A stretch of 11,289 nucleotides of DNA, from assembly GCA_903910495.1 (NCBI GenBank), contig CAIVZW010000074.1, positions 1 through 11,289 on the forward strand. Reading direction: 5' to 3'. Below, in pieces: positions 1-7,539 of the stretch. Position numbers and translations under genes: made by a program. Each line of letters begins with the position of its first letter. Position 1 is the first letter of the stretch. Source of the stretch: an uncultured beta proteobacterium (GTDB lineage: Bacteria > Pseudomonadota > Gammaproteobacteria > Burkholderiales > Rhodocyclaceae). The notes below the pieces were generated by a model. It searched no databases. It was not told where the DNA came from and worked only from the letters and a program-made list of their open reading frames with translations.

Positions 1-342
1 GCCCCAGTCAAAACCCTCGAGCCAGGTCGCCGCGGTGCTGAATCTGGCGCTGAAGTTCTCACAGAAGTTCAGGTCGTCTTCAAGAATCAGGACTGATTTC
101 ACGCCCTTATTCCTGGCTTCGCGCAACACCGCCAAATGACTCATGAAACAGCCGCGGACGCCAACGCTTGGAAAACCAGCCGGATCGGATGGCTTCATGG
201 TTTCGTAAATCAGTACATTGGGCGAATCGAAGCTCAGGCCGATGTGCCGGAGTTGCTCGTTCATCTCGGCTCGGCGATCGGCTCTTGATTTCAGGTTGAT
301 GACATACACCTGACCAAAGAATGTGTTTATTGCCTTATGCAC
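1..342 (-). CDS. Glycosyltransferase family 25 (LPS/EPS type), 3' end cut by the window edge
   Basis: The visible 114 residues are the N-terminal part of a family 25 glycosyltransferase, a cytoplasmic enzyme that adds a sugar (often galactose) to lipopolysaccharide or exopolysaccharide precursors. The family signature is clear: VYVINLKSRADRR at residues 12-24, RGCFMSHLAVL in the middle, and the acidic LILEDD motif at residues 85-90, which is the usual metal/nucleotide-sugar site. Homologues usually run to about 200-260 residues, so roughly half the gene lies beyond position 1. I chose GTG at 342 because it gives the common family N-terminus (NTFFGQVYVINL) and has a weak AGGCAG upstream; GTG at 309 is the alternative. 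It follows the GT2 gene by 24 bp in the same reading frame, so the two are probably co-transcribed. The family is certain; the sugar transferred cannot be read from the sequence. Confidence 0.85.
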   Translation of the reverse strand, partial: MHKAINTFFGQVYVINLKSRADRRAEMNEQLRHIGLSFDSPNVLIYETMKPSDPAGFPSVGVRGCFMSHLAVLREARNKGVKSVLILEDDLNFCENFSARFSTAATWLEGFDWG

Positions 343-366
343 ACTCTGCCTGCTGACACGTTTCCA

Positions 367-1560
367 TTATTCCGACTCGCGCTTGGTGCGTACCCAACCG
401 GACCTCTTTTTCAGGAAATATGCCAGATACACCGGCACTTTCCACACGGCGTACAGCGGGGTCGTCAGGAGTTCACGGAGACTCAGCAAATGGCGCGCGA
501 AACCCCACCATGCGAGCCCGATGGAAAGGGAAAAACTCATCACAGCGATGCTGACAAAGACTGCCGCAAGCTGCCATACAGGCCAGAACGCAGCGGCGGC
601 GATGCAGCCTGCCCCGGTAGCCGCCAGCAGCAATAGATAAAGGGCAACCGGCGGGATCAGCAAATCCATGGCCATCACGATCAAGGCTGGATCGCCAGAC
701 CTGAGGGCTGCCGCAAGCAAGCCTGGCAGTTCCTCGGTCAAGGTGGCCAGATGGCCGTGCTCCCAGCGCGACTTTTGTACCTTGGCGACGCTGGTGTCCT
801 GCGGGAAAGCGCTGCTGACCCGTACCTGGGGCAGAAACTGGGGAGCATAACCGGCAACAGCCAAATCAACGCCCAGTTTCATGTCTTCTGTGATATGGCC
901 GGTGGCCAGTTTGGCGGTCGACATCAGCGACCAGGGCAAAGCCATGCCGGTTCCCATCAGGTGGCAGGCCCTCCCCAAGCGAAATGAGCCCATGGGACGA
1001 ACCAGGTTTTTCATGAGCATGGCAAACTCAAGCACTCTGAGTCTTAGGCCGGCGCCGGCGCCGGCACTCATCAGGTTAAGCATCTGCACCGGTTTGCCGG
1101 TGGCCCGGCAATGTTGCGCGATGCAGCCCACGGCCCCGTCGGAGACTGTGCAGTCGGCATCGACCACCAGCACCACCTCAGGCGGATCCGCACGCAGATG
1201 GTCTACACCAAAGGCAAGGGCATAGCCTTTGCCGCGAAGATCAAAATTGTGACGCTCGATGACCAGTGCCCCGGCAAGCCGCGCAAGTTCAGCAGTGTCG
1301 TCATTGCAGTTGTCGGCGATCACCAGCAAACGGTCTGCCGAACCCAGTTGGCGCTTGAGACATTCAATGGTGGCAAGGACGTTGACCGATTCATTGTGCG
1401 CGGGTACGAGCACCGCCACTCGTGGCGGAGAAACATCGGGCGGGTCAAGCATGACCAAGCCCTTGCCTGACTGTCCCAAGGCTGCCAAGGTCAGCGTCAG
1501 CAATGACAGGGCGGGCAAGGCAAGCGGAATCATTGCCAGGGCGAGCAGAAGTTCAATCAT
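367..1560 (-). CDS. Membrane-anchored glycosyltransferase family 2
   Basis: This 397-residue protein is a GT-A fold family 2 glycosyltransferase acting at the inner face of the cytoplasmic membrane. It has one N-terminal hydrophobic helix (about residues 2-29), then a catalytic domain with PAHNE (53-57), DNCNDDT (83-89), the metal-binding DAD (134-136), TED (224-226, the likely catalytic base) and Q262-xx-RW. TED plus QxxRW is the pattern of processive or polyprenyl-linked beta-glycosyltransferases. The C-terminus has two hydrophobic segments (about 293-322 and 327-351) and a basic tail. It is the first gene of the leftward unit, 146 bp from the divergent co-polymerase gene. The ATG at 1560 lacks an obvious Shine-Dalgarno sequence, but a later start would remove the first membrane helix. 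It probably adds one sugar of the repeat unit; a short processive synthase role cannot be excluded. Confidence 0.9.
   Translation of the reverse strand: MIELLLALAMIPLALPALSLLTLTLAALGQSGKGLVMLDPPDVSPPRVAVLVPAHNESVNVLATIECLKRQLGSADRLLVIADNCNDDTAELARLAGALVIERHNFDLRGKGYALAFGVDHLRADPPEVVLVVDADCTVSDGAVGCIAQHCRATGKPVQMLNLMSAGAGAGLRLRVLEFAMLMKNLVRPMGSFRLGRACHLMGTGMALPWSLMSTAKLATGHITEDMKLGVDLAVAGYAPQFLPQVRVSSAFPQDTSVAKVQKSRWEHGHLATLTEELPGLLAAALRSGDPALIVMAMDLLIPPVALYLLLLAATGAGCIAAAAFWPVWQLAAVFVSIAVMSFSLSIGLAWWGFARHLLSLRELLTTPLYAVWKVPVYLAYFLKKRSGWVRTKRESE
1048..1065. repeat. Three tandem GCCGGC hexamers
   Basis: An 18-bp perfect tandem repeat of GCCGGC lies inside the GT2 gene and encodes the small-residue run SAGAGAGL near residue 165-172. 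Each unit is itself a palindrome. Unit loss or gain would keep the reading frame, so it would lengthen or shorten a flexible Ala-Gly loop rather than switch the gene off. Confidence 0.6.
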
Positions 1561-1706
1561 GGGTCAGCGTGTGTCGTTCGAAGGAGACTGCCACAGTCTG
1601 GTAACACTCAAAGACAGTCTCTGTAGTGTAATTGATCCTGGGTCAAATAGACCGAAGTGCCAAAATTATCACACCAACCCGACACCACGGAGCCAAACCA
1701 AGTCAC
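1561..1706. promoter_or_regulatory. Divergent intergenic region with palindromic repeats
   Basis: This 146-bp gap separates the leftward GT2 gene from the rightward co-polymerase gene and should hold promoters for both. It contains the palindrome AGACTG-CCA-CAGTCT (1585-1599) and a shorter palindrome AGAC-A-GTCT (1612-1620). Both carry ACAGTCT, at 1593-1599 and 1614-1620, so the copies are 21 bp apart, two helical turns. A TGTAAT hexamer at 1627-1632 is a possible rightward -10 box but has no convincing -35 partner. GGTC-AAATA-GACC at 1641-1653 is a third small palindrome. No sigma-54 -24/-12 pair was seen. Operator function is an inference. Confidence 0.35.
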
Positions 1707-3848
1707 ATGGATACCAGCCAACTGCCCGGACGCGGCATCAGGCCCCTGCTCAGCCTGCGTAAGTATTACCGGATCAGTGCGCTGATCTGGCTGGTGGTAG
1801 TGCTCGCCGGTATTCCCGTGGCGTGGATCAAGGGCCAAAGCTACTATGGCGTCGAGTCCGTGTTCCAGGTCTCGCCGAACTACATGAAAATCCTGGCGAC
1901 CGACAAGGAAGTGGAATTGCAGTCCAACTCGCAATACCGGGAATTTGTGAACCACCTCTCCACTACGGTCAAGCGCTACGACGTGATCCAGCGCGCCTTG
2001 ATCAAGATGCGCGAGGCCAGGATCGATGTTCAGCCGCAAAGACTGAGCGAGCGCAAATACATTGAACAGCTTCAAAAAGTGGTGACTGTGCGCGCCATTC
2101 CTGATACCTACATGGTGCGCATTGGTTTGGAAGGACCGCGCAAAGAAACTCTGGCCGAAATCGTCAATGCCATCACCGCCTCATTTCTGGAGACCACCAA
2201 AAGCGAGCAGATCTTCGGCTCCGTCGAGCGGGTTGAAGCGCTGGAAGCCAATGCCAAGAAATTGCAAGATGAAATCACGCAACTTGAGGCGCAGCGTATT
2301 CAGTATTCAGAAAAGCTGGGTCTCACCACCTTTGGCGAGAGCGCCGTCAACCCCTATGACGTTATGCTGTCACAGTCCCGCGAGAAATACACCGTGGCGT
2401 CGATCGAGAGAGCCCATGCCGAAGCTACATTGCAGTCTTTCCTGACACAGCGCGAAACGCCGGCCTCGATGGGCCGCTCAATCATGGAGATGCGCTTGCA
2501 GGACACCGGTCTTCAGGCCTTGCGCAACGAGGTCGTAAAACGTTCAGAAGAACTTGGCAGAATTGCTTCCGGTCTCGAAGACCGGCATCCGGCCAGGAAA
2601 CCGGCGCTGATGGAATATGAAGCCATCAACAAACGCCTTCAAACCAGCGAGTCCGAATTCGAGAAAGCCGCGTTCGAGAATGTAAAAAACCGTCTGACCG
2701 CATCCCTGCGCCAGACCAAACAGGTGGAAGCCGAGATTCAGGTGAGCCTGAAGAAAATTGAAAGCCAGGCTGCGGACTACGCAAGAAACTTTCAGCAGGC
2801 CATGCGTCTCACCAGCGACATGCGCAAGCGCGAACAAGAACAGAAGGAGGTACGCGACCGGCTTAACTATTTGCAAAACGAAAGTGGCGCGATCGGCTTT
2901 GTGCGTCTGGTCACACCGGCTTTGTCGGCCGAGACCCCGATGGGGATCGGAAAAACCAAACTATTGCTGATCGTTCTGATGCTCGCCTGCGTTCTTTCTT
3001 TTACGGCGGCGATCGCCCTGGACATGCTGGACCGGCGCATCTACACGGTGAACGAGGCCGAGAAGTTGATGGGAATTCCCGCTGCAGGCTGGCAACTGGA
3101 AGATTCCGACCTGTCCTCGAAAATATTTGCCAAGGAGCAGACCCGGCGTTTTTCTTCCGCGCTGATCCGAAACAAGGAGCGCTCAGGGCAACACGTCTTT
3201 TCGTTCACTCCAGTCAAGAGCGTGGTCAGTGCCGGCAATGTCATGCTGGATACTGCCGTCGTTCTCCAGCAACTGGGGTTTCGCGTGCTGGTGGTGGATG
3301 CCAACAGTTTCTCGCCCAGTCCCAACTTCGATGCCCTCGTACCAGGGCTTTCGGACTATCTGTCCGGTGCTGCCGATGTTGAACAAATCGCTCAGACGGT
3401 CATCTATCAGGACCAAGCCATCGCCGGGGTCGGTTTTGGCAGCCAACTTTCTAGCGGCGTCCAGCGCCTTGATCTTCTCAAACAGGCGGTCAGCCTATGG
3501 TCGGAACAGTATGAATTTGTCCTGATTGACTTGCCACCGCTTCTGCTCAGTGCCGACACCGAGTTGCTGATTGGCGCCCTGGGGCAGGTATTCATTGTGC
3601 TGGAGGCACAAGTTGTAAGCAAAGGGGAGTCGACGCACGCAAAACGGATGCTGGAAAAACTCGACCCGGAGGCTGTGGGCCTGTTTGTGAGCAACATTCC
3701 CGTGTTCCAGGACGGCGGTTATATGAAAGAACTGATGATCGAGATGTTAACCAAGGAAAAGTTCAGCCGCTTCATGAGTTTGTCTAACCTGAGGCTTCAG
3801 ATAGAGTTGCTGCGCGCCCAATGGGTACAGAAGCGCACAAATAAATGA
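1707..3848 (+). CDS. Wzz/GumC-like polysaccharide co-polymerase with a BY-kinase-like domain lacking a P-loop
   Basis: This 713-residue inner-membrane protein is a class 2 polysaccharide co-polymerase, which sets chain length together with the Wzy polymerase. It has TM1 at about 23-43, a long periplasmic region rich in predicted coiled coil (about 175-205 and 300-395), TM2 at about 417-441, then a cytoplasmic domain resembling a bacterial tyrosine kinase. That domain keeps the A'-like strand VLVVDAN (527-533) and the Walker B-like FVLIDLPP (604-611). Where GxxGxGKS/T is expected (501-517) it reads TPVKSVVSAGNVMLDTA, with no P-loop. It also lacks a C-terminal tyrosine cluster, so it is probably not an active kinase. 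I chose ATG 1707 over an upstream in-frame TTG at 1632, which has no ribosome-binding site and would run through the intergenic region; a GGAG at 1689 is rather distant. The next gene overlaps the stop by 4 bp. Confidence 0.9.
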   Translation: MDTSQLPGRGIRPLLSLRKYYRISALIWLVVVLAGIPVAWIKGQSYYGVESVFQVSPNYMKILATDKEVELQSNSQYREFVNHLSTTVKRYDVIQRALIKMREARIDVQPQRLSERKYIEQLQKVVTVRAIPDTYMVRIGLEGPRKETLAEIVNAITASFLETTKSEQIFGSVERVEALEANAKKLQDEITQLEAQRIQYSEKLGLTTFGESAVNPYDVMLSQSREKYTVASIERAHAEATLQSFLTQRETPASMGRSIMEMRLQDTGLQALRNEVVKRSEELGRIASGLEDRHPARKPALMEYEAINKRLQTSESEFEKAAFENVKNRLTASLRQTKQVEAEIQVSLKKIESQAADYARNFQQAMRLTSDMRKREQEQKEVRDRLNYLQNESGAIGFVRLVTPALSAETPMGIGKTKLLLIVLMLACVLSFTAAIALDMLDRRIYTVNEAEKLMGIPAAGWQLEDSDLSSKIFAKEQTRRFSSALIRNKERSGQHVFSFTPVKSVVSAGNVMLDTAVVLQQLGFRVLVVDANSFSPSPNFDALVPGLSDYLSGAADVEQIAQTVIYQDQAIAGVGFGSQLSSGVQRLDLLKQAVSLWSEQYEFVLIDLPPLLLSADTELLIGALGQVFIVLEAQVVSKGESTHAKRMLEKLDPEAVGLFVSNIPVFQDGGYMKELMIEMLTKEKFSRFMSLSNLRLQIELLRAQWVQKRTNK

Positions 3849-5233
3849 CTGAATACATCGTCTTTGTCGCGATGCTGATTGCTATTCTGGTGCTCTGGAA
3901 GAGGGATCTGGAGACGGCCTTTTTACAGGTCTGGATACCCTTTTTTATGCTCCTGCCGTTTATTTTCTGGATTCACGTACCCTTGATGTCTGACTACAAT
4001 TTCATGTCGGCAGCGATCTTCCCGATTCTTTTCGTTTTACTCAAGAACAAGTTCGCAGAAATACGCATCGGCACGATGGAGTCGATGTTGCTGATCTACG
4101 TGATCATCCGCGTTGTCGCTGATTATTTCGGGCGGGGCTACTCGGACGCACAGCACTATGCGCATTACATGGCAGGTTCGGTCATCGGACCCTACCTGCT
4201 TGGCCGCCACATCATCAATAGCCGGCGCATGGACATCGAAACGGCGCGCATGTTCGTGCTCATGTTGCTGCTGCTGTTTCCCGCCTTCCTCTTCGAAGCC
4301 AAGTTTTGGGTCAGCCCGATATACAAACTGCTTTCGCCCTTTTTCCCGCATTCCTACAGTTCGATATCACTGCGCTGGGGGATTGCGCGCACTGCCGGCA
4401 CCTTCGAGCATCCGATCCTGGCCTGCATCATGATTGTCGTCGTCTACCGCCTGCACCGCTGGCTGTCCTGGCTGGGCGTTTGGGAACAGGCCCAGGCGGG
4501 CGGGCTGGGGTGGATTCAGAAGCAGGCGCGAAGGTTTTCCATCCCTTTCAAGCACCAGATATCCATTGTATTTATTGTGATGGCCTTGATGACAATCTCT
4601 CGCGGCCCATGGATTGGCGCTTTTATCGGTGCTGCGCTGGCTGCTGTCGGTACGACCAAAAATCGCCAGCGATGGCTGGTCATCTTCATTGTTGTCTTCC
4701 TGCTTGGCGGTTTGGCTGGTCAGCTAGCGCTGGACGCTTACATAACCCCCAAGGATGGCGAAATTCTCAGCGGCGAAGCCCAGACCATGCTCTACCGCAA
4801 GGTCATGATCGAGCAATACAAGAGCTTTTTGATGGAAAAATTCTGGACAGGCTGGGGGCTGACCACCGTGCCCAAGATAAGGGGCATGGAATCGGTCGAT
4901 AACGCTTTTTTTCTGATGGCACTGCAGCATGGCGTGCTTGCACCCGCCATGTTTGTGATCATGTTTGTCTATGCCATTATTTCGCAGGTTAAATTCGGCA
5001 TTAAAGCGGCGCGCGACGTCGTGCCGATTGGCTTTACCTTTTCGGGTATCTATCTGATGTGTTTCATCGCCTTTGCCACCGTGTATATGGGTGCCCAGAC
5101 CGAACCGATGCTGTTTCTCCTGCTCGGCTGGGGTGAAAGCATCAAAAACCGCAAAGAAAGTGACCGTTCCATATCCGGTGATCTGGTCGAGCAGGCCCGG
5201 CCTGCACCTCCATTCAGACGCGTGATGTATTGA
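3845..5233 (+). CDS. wzy-like: O-antigen polymerase/ligase family protein (Wzy-like)
   Basis: This 462-residue polytopic membrane protein has about ten to twelve hydrophobic helices and belongs to the O-antigen polymerase/ligase superfamily. Typical marks are ARTAGTFEHP (181-190), SRG (252-254) at the end of a helix, the large periplasmic-loop motif FWTGWGL (333-339), and SVDNAFF (350-356). In a Wzx/Wzy pathway it would join lipid-linked repeat units at the periplasmic face. Direct coupling to the co-polymerase gene (ATGA overlap at 3845-3848) favours a polymerase role over lipid A-core ligase, because co-polymerase and polymerase act together. The last 20 bp overlap the end of the oppositely oriented acyltransferase gene. 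Members of this family are too divergent for the linkage or sugar to be predicted. The last 30 or so residues are a polar, basic cytoplasmic tail. Confidence 0.82.
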   Translation: MTEYIVFVAMLIAILVLWKRDLETAFLQVWIPFFMLLPFIFWIHVPLMSDYNFMSAAIFPILFVLLKNKFAEIRIGTMESMLLIYVIIRVVADYFGRGYSDAQHYAHYMAGSVIGPYLLGRHIINSRRMDIETARMFVLMLLLLFPAFLFEAKFWVSPIYKLLSPFFPHSYSSISLRWGIARTAGTFEHPILACIMIVVVYRLHRWLSWLGVWEQAQAGGLGWIQKQARRFSIPFKHQISIVFIVMALMTISRGPWIGAFIGAALAAVGTTKNRQRWLVIFIVVFLLGGLAGQLALDAYITPKDGEILSGEAQTMLYRKVMIEQYKSFLMEKFWTGWGLTTVPKIRGMESVDNAFFLMALQHGVLAPAMFVIMFVYAIISQVKFGIKAARDVVPIGFTFSGIYLMCFIAFATVYMGAQTEPMLFLLLGWGESIKNRKESDRSISGDLVEQARPAPPFRRVMY

Positions 5234-6383
5234 CCAGGCTGCCATGCTGGGTTCTCTTGGCCATTCGATGACCCAAGGCGATCAGCGGACTTTCAATCCA
5301 CAGCATGCTTAGCGTGGCGCAAACAAAGAGCGCCAAAATATTGTAGGGGAAGAGTTGCAGAAACCCGAGACCACTTACGCGCTCTTCATTCCAGACTAGA
5401 AACAACTGCTGCCACAAATAAAGGCTATAGGAAAGTCGCCCCAGCCAGCGAAACACGGGTGTCTCCAGAATGCGTCCCGGCACATTGGAACTTTGGATGA
5501 CGGTGCCAAGCATGACGAGCGGGATGAGCATGGATTTTATGCTGATCAGAAAAAAGCCCAGTTTCCAGTCAGACGCCGGAATTAACTCAAGCCCGAATAA
5601 AACGATAAACAGGATCGGCCAACTGCTGCGCAAGGAAAACAACAGGTGCAGGCGTTCTTTCCAGCGCGGATCGCCGTACAGCAGGGCAATCAGCACCCCC
5701 CAGAGAATGCTGTCGGCCTGAATGTCGGTGCGTCCCCAAAAGACCGCCGGTGACGAACCGGTCACCTGATATTTGAAATCGACGGCGCGCCATAAGGCAA
5801 TGAACAGCGCCAGGAAGATCGCCCAGGCGAGACGTCGGTGGCTGGTCCGAAGAAAAAGAAAGGCCGCAGGCCACAAGAAATAGAAGTGCTCCTCTACCGC
5901 CAGCGACCAGAAATGGCCAAGATACCAACTGTGCTCGGCAGGGCTGTAGTTTGCCGCAAAAAAGAGTGTGCTGAGCCAGCGACCCGGGCTGATGTTTATT
6001 ATTCCACAGAGCGCCAGAAACCCGGCGACTGACAGAAACATCGTGGCAGCCGGAAGTATCCGGAAGCCACGCCTGATGTAAAACGAGGCCAGAGAGATTT
6101 GTCCGCGCCGGCATTCTTCGTCAATCAGTTTGCTGGTGATCAGAAATCCGCTCAAGCCAAAAAATAATTGAACGCCAAACAATCCGACTTTCTTCAAGGC
6201 ATCAGCATTGGAGAACAACAAAGGGGGGATGGCATTTTGTATGGAGTCCGAGGCGTGTGCGAAAAGGACAAGGGCGATGGCAAGGGCTCGCCAGCCATCC
6301 AGCGTTGGCAGGTAAGTCGCCAAGCCCCTTGCCTTCAGCACGCGGTCTGGATTGGATTGCGGCAGCTTGATGGGGTCACTCAT
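5214..6383 (-). CDS. Membrane O-acyltransferase, acyltransferase 3 family (OafA-like)
   Basis: This 389-residue integral membrane protein belongs to the acyltransferase 3 family, which transfers acetyl or other acyl groups onto sugars of O-antigen, exopolysaccharide or similar glycans. It begins with the family signature LPTLDGWRALAI (25-36), followed by the conserved His43 in LFAHASD. It also has the LSGFLIT helix (77-83), the R-rich YIRRGFRILP (102-111), and WSLAVEEHFYFLWP (159-172), all typical. About ten hydrophobic segments follow. The length matches a stand-alone acyltransferase without the SGNH domain of longer relatives. It is the last gene of the leftward unit, 16 bp after the GT4 gene, and converges on the wzy-like gene with a 20-bp overlap. 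The start ATG has only a weak purine stretch upstream. The most likely role is acyl decoration of the repeat unit; the acyl group is unknown. Confidence 0.9.
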   Translation of the reverse strand: MSDPIKLPQSNPDRVLKARGLATYLPTLDGWRALAIALVLFAHASDSIQNAIPPLLFSNADALKKVGLFGVQLFFGLSGFLITSKLIDEECRRGQISLASFYIRRGFRILPAATMFLSVAGFLALCGIINISPGRWLSTLFFAANYSPAEHSWYLGHFWSLAVEEHFYFLWPAAFLFLRTSHRRLAWAIFLALFIALWRAVDFKYQVTGSSPAVFWGRTDIQADSILWGVLIALLYGDPRWKERLHLLFSLRSSWPILFIVLFGLELIPASDWKLGFFLISIKSMLIPLVMLGTVIQSSNVPGRILETPVFRWLGRLSYSLYLWQQLFLVWNEERVSGLGFLQLFPYNILALFVCATLSMLWIESPLIALGHRMAKRTQHGSLVNTSRV

Positions 6384-6399
6384 TCGGGCCGTCGTCTCT

Positions 6400-7503
6400 T
6401 CAACGCACCGGGGCGGGCTGAATCAGTTGCTGCGTCAGGATATCCAGCAAACATGACGCGGCATCGTTCCAGGAATAAGCGTGCGCCTTGAGATAGGCCC
6501 GATCCGAATGTTGGCGCCAATCGCTCGTGCTTTGGCGGCACATGGCAACGATGGCGGCCGCCATCTCTTCGGGCGACTCCTTGGCCACCAGGACCCCGAT
6601 GCCGTCAGCCAGCAAATCCGGTGCGGCACCAATCGGAACGGCAATGACCGGCGTACGACAGGCCATCGCTTCCAGAATGGGCAAGCCAAAACTATCGAGG
6701 CGCGAACCGAACAGCCAGGCATCGCAACGCCCGTAAATCTGCTTGAGATCGGCTTGTCGCGGACGGTAGAAGTACTCGGTTCCACTGGGCAAGGGAACCT
6801 GGCCGGAAGGCCGGTCAGCGCCAAAGGCGACGACTCTTAGCTGGGGAACCTCGCGCCGCGCCAGTTCGCACGCCCGCGCACAAATGTCGGCGCCCTTGAT
6901 GGGGGCAATGGCATAGACAAAGCCGACGGTCGGCGTGTCCTGCTTGTCTCGAACCGGCGCGGCGAACTGCGACAGATCAACGGCATTGGAGACAATGCGG
7001 ATGCCCAGATCGCCCAGTTTTTCCTCAATCGTCCGCTTCAGATCCGATGAAATGGCAATCTTCAGATTGGGCAGTTGCAATGCGCCATGCACCTGTGCCA
7101 CGGCCTGCGGATCCAGCCAGACTTCGTAGCCCTGAATCAAATGCACCTTGCGCCCTTTGCACACGGGCATGGCGTGCATCCAGACCGCCGTTTCCCACCA
7201 GGTCGCAATGATGATATCGGCATCGGGAACGTCGTCGGCCGTGATCGCGCGCGGACACTCGAGAACCTTGTGCGGTACACCGGACAATCCGATGTGCCCG
7301 GGTTGCGGCGCCACATGGTTGCGCAAGCTCTGCCAGTCACCTTTGAGCATGGCCCTGGCCATCTCGCGCAGGCGCAAACGGTCCGGGGCGCAGGTCACCA
7401 CCAGCACCTCGTGACCTCGCGCCACCAGCTGTTGCGCGTAGATGGCCACCACTCGGTTGCCGCCGGTCAGGTTGTCGGAGGGCAATAAAAAGGTAATGCG
7501 CAT
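6400..7503 (-). CDS. Glycosyltransferase family 4 (GT-B fold) with a DX7E variant
   Basis: This 367-residue protein is a cytoplasmic retaining GT-B glycosyltransferase. The N-terminal acceptor domain starts with the typical MRITFLLPSDNLTGGNRVV, where the Gly-rich loop is visible. The C-terminal nucleotide-sugar domain has VSNAVDLSQF (171-180), VGFVYAIAPIKGADI (193-207), and SRLDSFGLPILEAMACRTPVI (267-287). In this last motif the usual EX7E pair is D270 and E278, so the first acidic residue is Asp rather than Glu. No membrane helix is evident. A short AGGA lies upstream of the ATG at 7503. It sits 36 bp after the flippase gene and 16 bp before the acyltransferase gene, in what is probably one operon. 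The sugar and linkage are not predictable from sequence alone. Confidence 0.88.
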   Translation of the reverse strand: MRITFLLPSDNLTGGNRVVAIYAQQLVARGHEVLVVTCAPDRLRLREMARAMLKGDWQSLRNHVAPQPGHIGLSGVPHKVLECPRAITADDVPDADIIIATWWETAVWMHAMPVCKGRKVHLIQGYEVWLDPQAVAQVHGALQLPNLKIAISSDLKRTIEEKLGDLGIRIVSNAVDLSQFAAPVRDKQDTPTVGFVYAIAPIKGADICARACELARREVPQLRVVAFGADRPSGQVPLPSGTEYFYRPRQADLKQIYGRCDAWLFGSRLDSFGLPILEAMACRTPVIAVPIGAAPDLLADGIGVLVAKESPEEMAAAIVAMCRQSTSDWRQHSDRAYLKAHAYSWNDAASCLLDILTQQLIQPAPVR

Positions 7504-7539
7504 GTTCCTGTTCCAGTCAATAGGGCAAACGTTGTGTGC

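Noticed and set aside
1632..1706. N-terminal extension of the co-polymerase from a TTG at 1632
   Set aside because: It has no ribosome-binding site, would translate the divergent promoter region, and adds residues unlike the family N-terminus; ATG 1707 precedes a normal start of the protein.
1561..1706. Sigma-54 promoter in the divergent region
   Set aside because: A TGGCAC is present on the minus strand but no GC follows at the required spacing, so there is no -24/-12 pair.
1608..2075. Antisense open frames inside the co-polymerase, polymerase, flippase and GT4 genes
   Set aside because: They are shadow frames of well-supported genes, with no family features and no ribosome-binding sites.
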